A stretch of 6,086 nucleotides of DNA from Dactylosporangium aurantiacum (GTDB lineage Bacteria; Actinomycetota; Actinomycetes; Mycobacteriales; Micromonosporaceae), in contig NZ_JNYJ01000105.1 of the NCBI RefSeq assembly GCF_000716715.1, positions 1-6,086 on the forward strand. The letters are read 5' to 3'. The notes beneath the pieces are model-generated. The model made no database searches, was not told where the DNA came from, and saw only the letters and a program-made list of their open reading frames with translations. Made by a program: the position numbers and the translations under genes. Of the stretch, positions 4,273 through 6,086 are shown one piece after another (the stretch's first letter is position 1; every line of letters starts with the position of its first letter).

Positions 4273-5979
4273 GTGCTTCACGGTGCGATCGACAGCCGCC
4301 TCGCTCCCCGCGCCGTGAACCGGGGCGGACCGGCACCCCGGCTGCGGAAGCCGTCATCTGTCCCGCCCCTGACCTTCCGGGGCGACTTCGCTCCGCTGGT
4401 CGTCGCCGCGCAGGCCGGCAGCACGAACGCGCGTGACGAGTTGATCTCGGCGTGCCTGCCGCTGCTGTACAACATCGTCGGCCGAGCCGTGGACAGGCCG
4501 GCCGACGTGGACGATGTCGTGCAGGAGACATTGTTGCTGGTGCTGCGAGACCTGCCGGGCCTGCGCAGCCCCGAGAGCTTCCGGCCGTGGCTGGCCGCTG
4601 TGGCGATGCATCAGATCGGCAGACACCGGGACCGCTGGCAGTCCGCGGCAGCGCGGACCACCGTGATCGAGGAGGCGGCCGAGGTCGCGGACAGCGCGGC
4701 CGACATCGAGCACACGACGGTGCTGCACATGCAGCTCGCCGAGCAGCGACGCCGGCTGTCCGAGGCGAACCGATGGCTGGATCCGGACGACCGGACACTG
4801 CTGTCGTTGTGGTGGCAGGAAACGGCGGAGCTCATGAGCCGCGCCGAGGTGGCCGAAGCCATGGGGGTGAACGTCGCTCACGCCGGTGTCCGGCTGCAGC
4901 GGATGCGCGAGCAGCTGGAACGATGCCGGGGCATCGTCAGCGCCCTCGCCGCCGAGCCTCGCTGCGCCGGCCTGGACGCCGTCGTGTCCGAATGGGACGG
5001 GCAGCCCTCGACCGTCTGGCGCAAACGGATCGCCCGGCACATCCGCGACTGCGCCGTCTGCACTGCGACCACGGCAGACCTGATCAGGATCGACAAGATC
5101 ATCACGGCCCTCGCCGTGCTCCCCGTTCCGGCCACGCTCATCGCCGCGCTCATGGCCAAAGGTCTGCTTCCGGCGGCCGCCACGGGCGCGGCGAGCTCAT
5201 TCGCGCAAGCCGCCTCCGGCGCCGCCGCGACCGGCACCGCGCACCTCTCGCTGACCGGCAAGCTCGCGGCCGCCGTAGCGGCACATCCCATCGCCTCCCT
5301 CGTCGCGGGCACGGTCATCGTGGCCGGTGTGGTCATCACGCCGATCGCGGTGTCCACGCCGCCGGCAGCACCCGCGCCCACCCGCGTCGCGGTGCCACCA
5401 CCGACACCGCCGCGACCACCGGCCACCGCCGGTTCCACGACCAAAGCAGCGGCACCGGCCACCCGCGGGTCCACCGCGGCTTCGACACCGGGACCAAGCC
5501 CTTCGGGCACCATGCCGGTCATCGGGCGGACGTGGACGCTGACCGCGGAGCACAGCGGCAAGCTCATGGATGTCGAGGCGTACTCCGACACCGACCGGAC
5601 CCCGGTCATTCAATGGCCCGAGACCGGCGCCGACAACCAGCGGTGGCAGGTCATCGACGCCGGCGACGGCACCGTCGTTCTCAAAGCCGTGCACTCCGGC
5701 AAGTGCCTGGACGTCGCCGCCCGCTCCACCACCGCAGGGGCGTACCTGCAGCAGTACCGGTGCAACAACGACGACAACCAGCGATTCACCATCACACCGG
5801 TGCCTCTCGCGACGCCGGCACCGACCCCGACGGCGACCGGGGACGTCTACATCATCAAGAGCGTCCTGAGTGGCCTGTGCGTCGACGTCTTCGGCAACGC
5901 GGCGACCGACGGCACGCGGCTGGTCCAGTGGACCTGCCAGGGCACCACCAACCAGCAGTGGCGGTTCACGCAGGTCTGA
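4273..5979 (+). CDS. ECF-type sigma factor fused to zinc-finger anti-sigma, transmembrane helix and ricin-type lectin domain
   Basis: A 568-residue protein that appears to combine promoter recognition and an outside sensor. Residues about 38-122 are sigma region 2, with DVDDVVQETLLLVL at 78-91 and FRPWLAAVAMHQIGRHRD at 103-120. Residues about 165-216 are region 4 with a helix-turn-helix near 189-215. Then C231, H256, C260 and C263 form Cx24HxxxCxxC, the pattern of zinc-finger anti-sigma domains. After an Ala/Gly-rich part comes one clear membrane helix (about 340-361), a Pro/Thr/Ala linker (362-415), and a ricin-type beta-trefoil (about 419-568) with NQRW at 455-458, NQRF at 502-505 and NQQW at 560-563. 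Likely topology is sigma inside, lectin outside. Actinobacterial ECF proteins with fused anti-sigma and carbohydrate-binding extensions are known as a class; what this one binds and controls is unknown. The start is uncertain: TAG directly precedes GTG 4273, only a weak GCGAG lies upstream, and GTG 4315 is an alternative. Confidence 0.92.
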   Translation: MLHGAIDSRLAPRAVNRGGPAPRLRKPSSVPPLTFRGDFAPLVVAAQAGSTNARDELISACLPLLYNIVGRAVDRPADVDDVVQETLLLVLRDLPGLRSPESFRPWLAAVAMHQIGRHRDRWQSAAARTTVIEEAAEVADSAADIEHTTVLHMQLAEQRRRLSEANRWLDPDDRTLLSLWWQETAELMSRAEVAEAMGVNVAHAGVRLQRMREQLERCRGIVSALAAEPRCAGLDAVVSEWDGQPSTVWRKRIARHIRDCAVCTATTADLIRIDKIITALAVLPVPATLIAALMAKGLLPAAATGAASSFAQAASGAAATGTAHLSLTGKLAAAVAAHPIASLVAGTVIVAGVVITPIAVSTPPAAPAPTRVAVPPPTPPRPPATAGSTTKAAAPATRGSTAASTPGPSPSGTMPVIGRTWTLTAEHSGKLMDVEAYSDTDRTPVIQWPETGADNQRWQVIDAGDGTVVLKAVHSGKCLDVAARSTTAGAYLQQYRCNNDDNQRFTITPVPLATPAPTPTATGDVYIIKSVLSGLCVDVFGNAATDGTRLVQWTCQGTTNQQWRFTQV

Positions 5980-5986
5980 TCGGCAG

Positions 5987-6086
5987 CTACTTCCAGCGTT
6001 GGGGGTAGCCGGGCAGGTCGGTGCAGCCGCACATGGCGTAGTGCAGTGGCGGCATGTTGGCGTCGACGTACTTGTCCAGGTTGTCC
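5987..6086 (-). CDS. C-terminal end of an unrecognised protein
   Basis: The reverse strand from the right edge reads 32 codons ending in LPGYPQRWK and a TAG at 5989-5987. Nearly every codon ends in G or C (CAA, CCA and the like are rare exceptions), matching the coding style of this genome, so it is very probably the real end of a gene whose start is outside the window. Visible features are YVDANMPPLHYAMCGCTDL, with a CGC motif and several aromatic residues. I do not recognise the family. The gene converges on the sigma-fusion gene with only 7 bases between the stop codons and no obvious terminator between them. Confidence 0.7.
   Translation of the reverse strand, partial: DNLDKYVDANMPPLHYAMCGCTDLPGYPQRWK

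Noticed and set aside
3752..4798. Minus-strand frame of 348 codons across the divergent region and the sigma gene start
   Set aside because: It has no motif, an Arg/Pro/Ser-rich composition and lies antisense to sigma region 2, so it is a shadow frame.
5330..5515. Repetitive Pro/Thr/Ala codons that resemble a short tandem repeat
   Set aside because: The stretch is an irregular low-complexity linker between the membrane helix and the lectin, with no fixed repeat unit at the DNA level.
4452..6008. Long plus-strand frame of 518 codons overlapping the sigma-fusion gene
   Set aside because: Its product is Arg/Gly/His-rich and featureless, while the overlapping frame shows sigma, zinc-finger, membrane and lectin motifs.
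1..6086. CRISPR array, tRNA/rRNA genes, insertion sequence or prophage genes
   Set aside because: I saw no regularly spaced repeats, no cloverleaf or rRNA-like sequence, and no transposase, integrase or terminal inverted repeats.

Overview
The window looks like chromosomal DNA from a high-GC actinomycete. The coding parts are strongly GC-rich with G or C at most third codon positions, GTG starts are common, and one gene is a sigma factor fused to a lectin domain, an architecture I associate with large-genome actinobacteria. I cannot name a genus.

Positions 1-3742 are on the minus strand and read right to left as one operon for a CUT2-class (ribose/rhamnose/AI-2-like) sugar ABC importer: a double ATPase of the RbsA/MglA type (3742-2201), a first RbsC-type permease (2204-1089), a second, different permease (1092-121), and the first 29 codons of a lipoprotein with a clear lipobox (89-1), almost certainly the sugar-binding protein. 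The three complete genes are joined by ATGA overlaps of 4 bases, and the lipoprotein follows after 31 bases with its own Shine-Dalgarno. Two non-identical permeases are typical of rhamnose (RhaP/RhaQ) and AI-2 (LsrC/LsrD) systems, but the substrate cannot be read from this window.

Positions 3743-4272 (530 bases) form a divergent, visibly less GC-rich control region with no gene I can support. It holds a plausible promoter for the transporter, an 8+8 inverted repeat over its -35, three TTTCG elements about three helical turns apart, a 6+6 palindrome, and a possible promoter for the rightward gene.

Positions 4273-5979 (plus strand) encode a 568-residue one-piece signalling protein: ECF-type sigma regions 2 and 4, a zinc-finger anti-sigma motif (C...HxxxCxxC), one transmembrane helix, a Pro/Thr/Ala linker and a C-terminal ricin-type beta-trefoil lectin. 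The likely topology puts the sigma part in the cytoplasm and the lectin outside, so sugar or cell-wall glycan binding could be transmitted to transcription. Seven bases past its stop, the C-terminal 32 codons of an unrecognised convergent gene (6086-5987, minus) enter the window.

The two observations most worth following are the sigma/anti-sigma/lectin fusion, with a Pro/Thr insertion inside its lectin, and a 96-base segment carrying two copies of an 18-base repeat at the ATPase/permease junction. That segment is bordered by near-copies of the stop/start junction, and by its placement resembles a MIRU-type intercistronic insertion.
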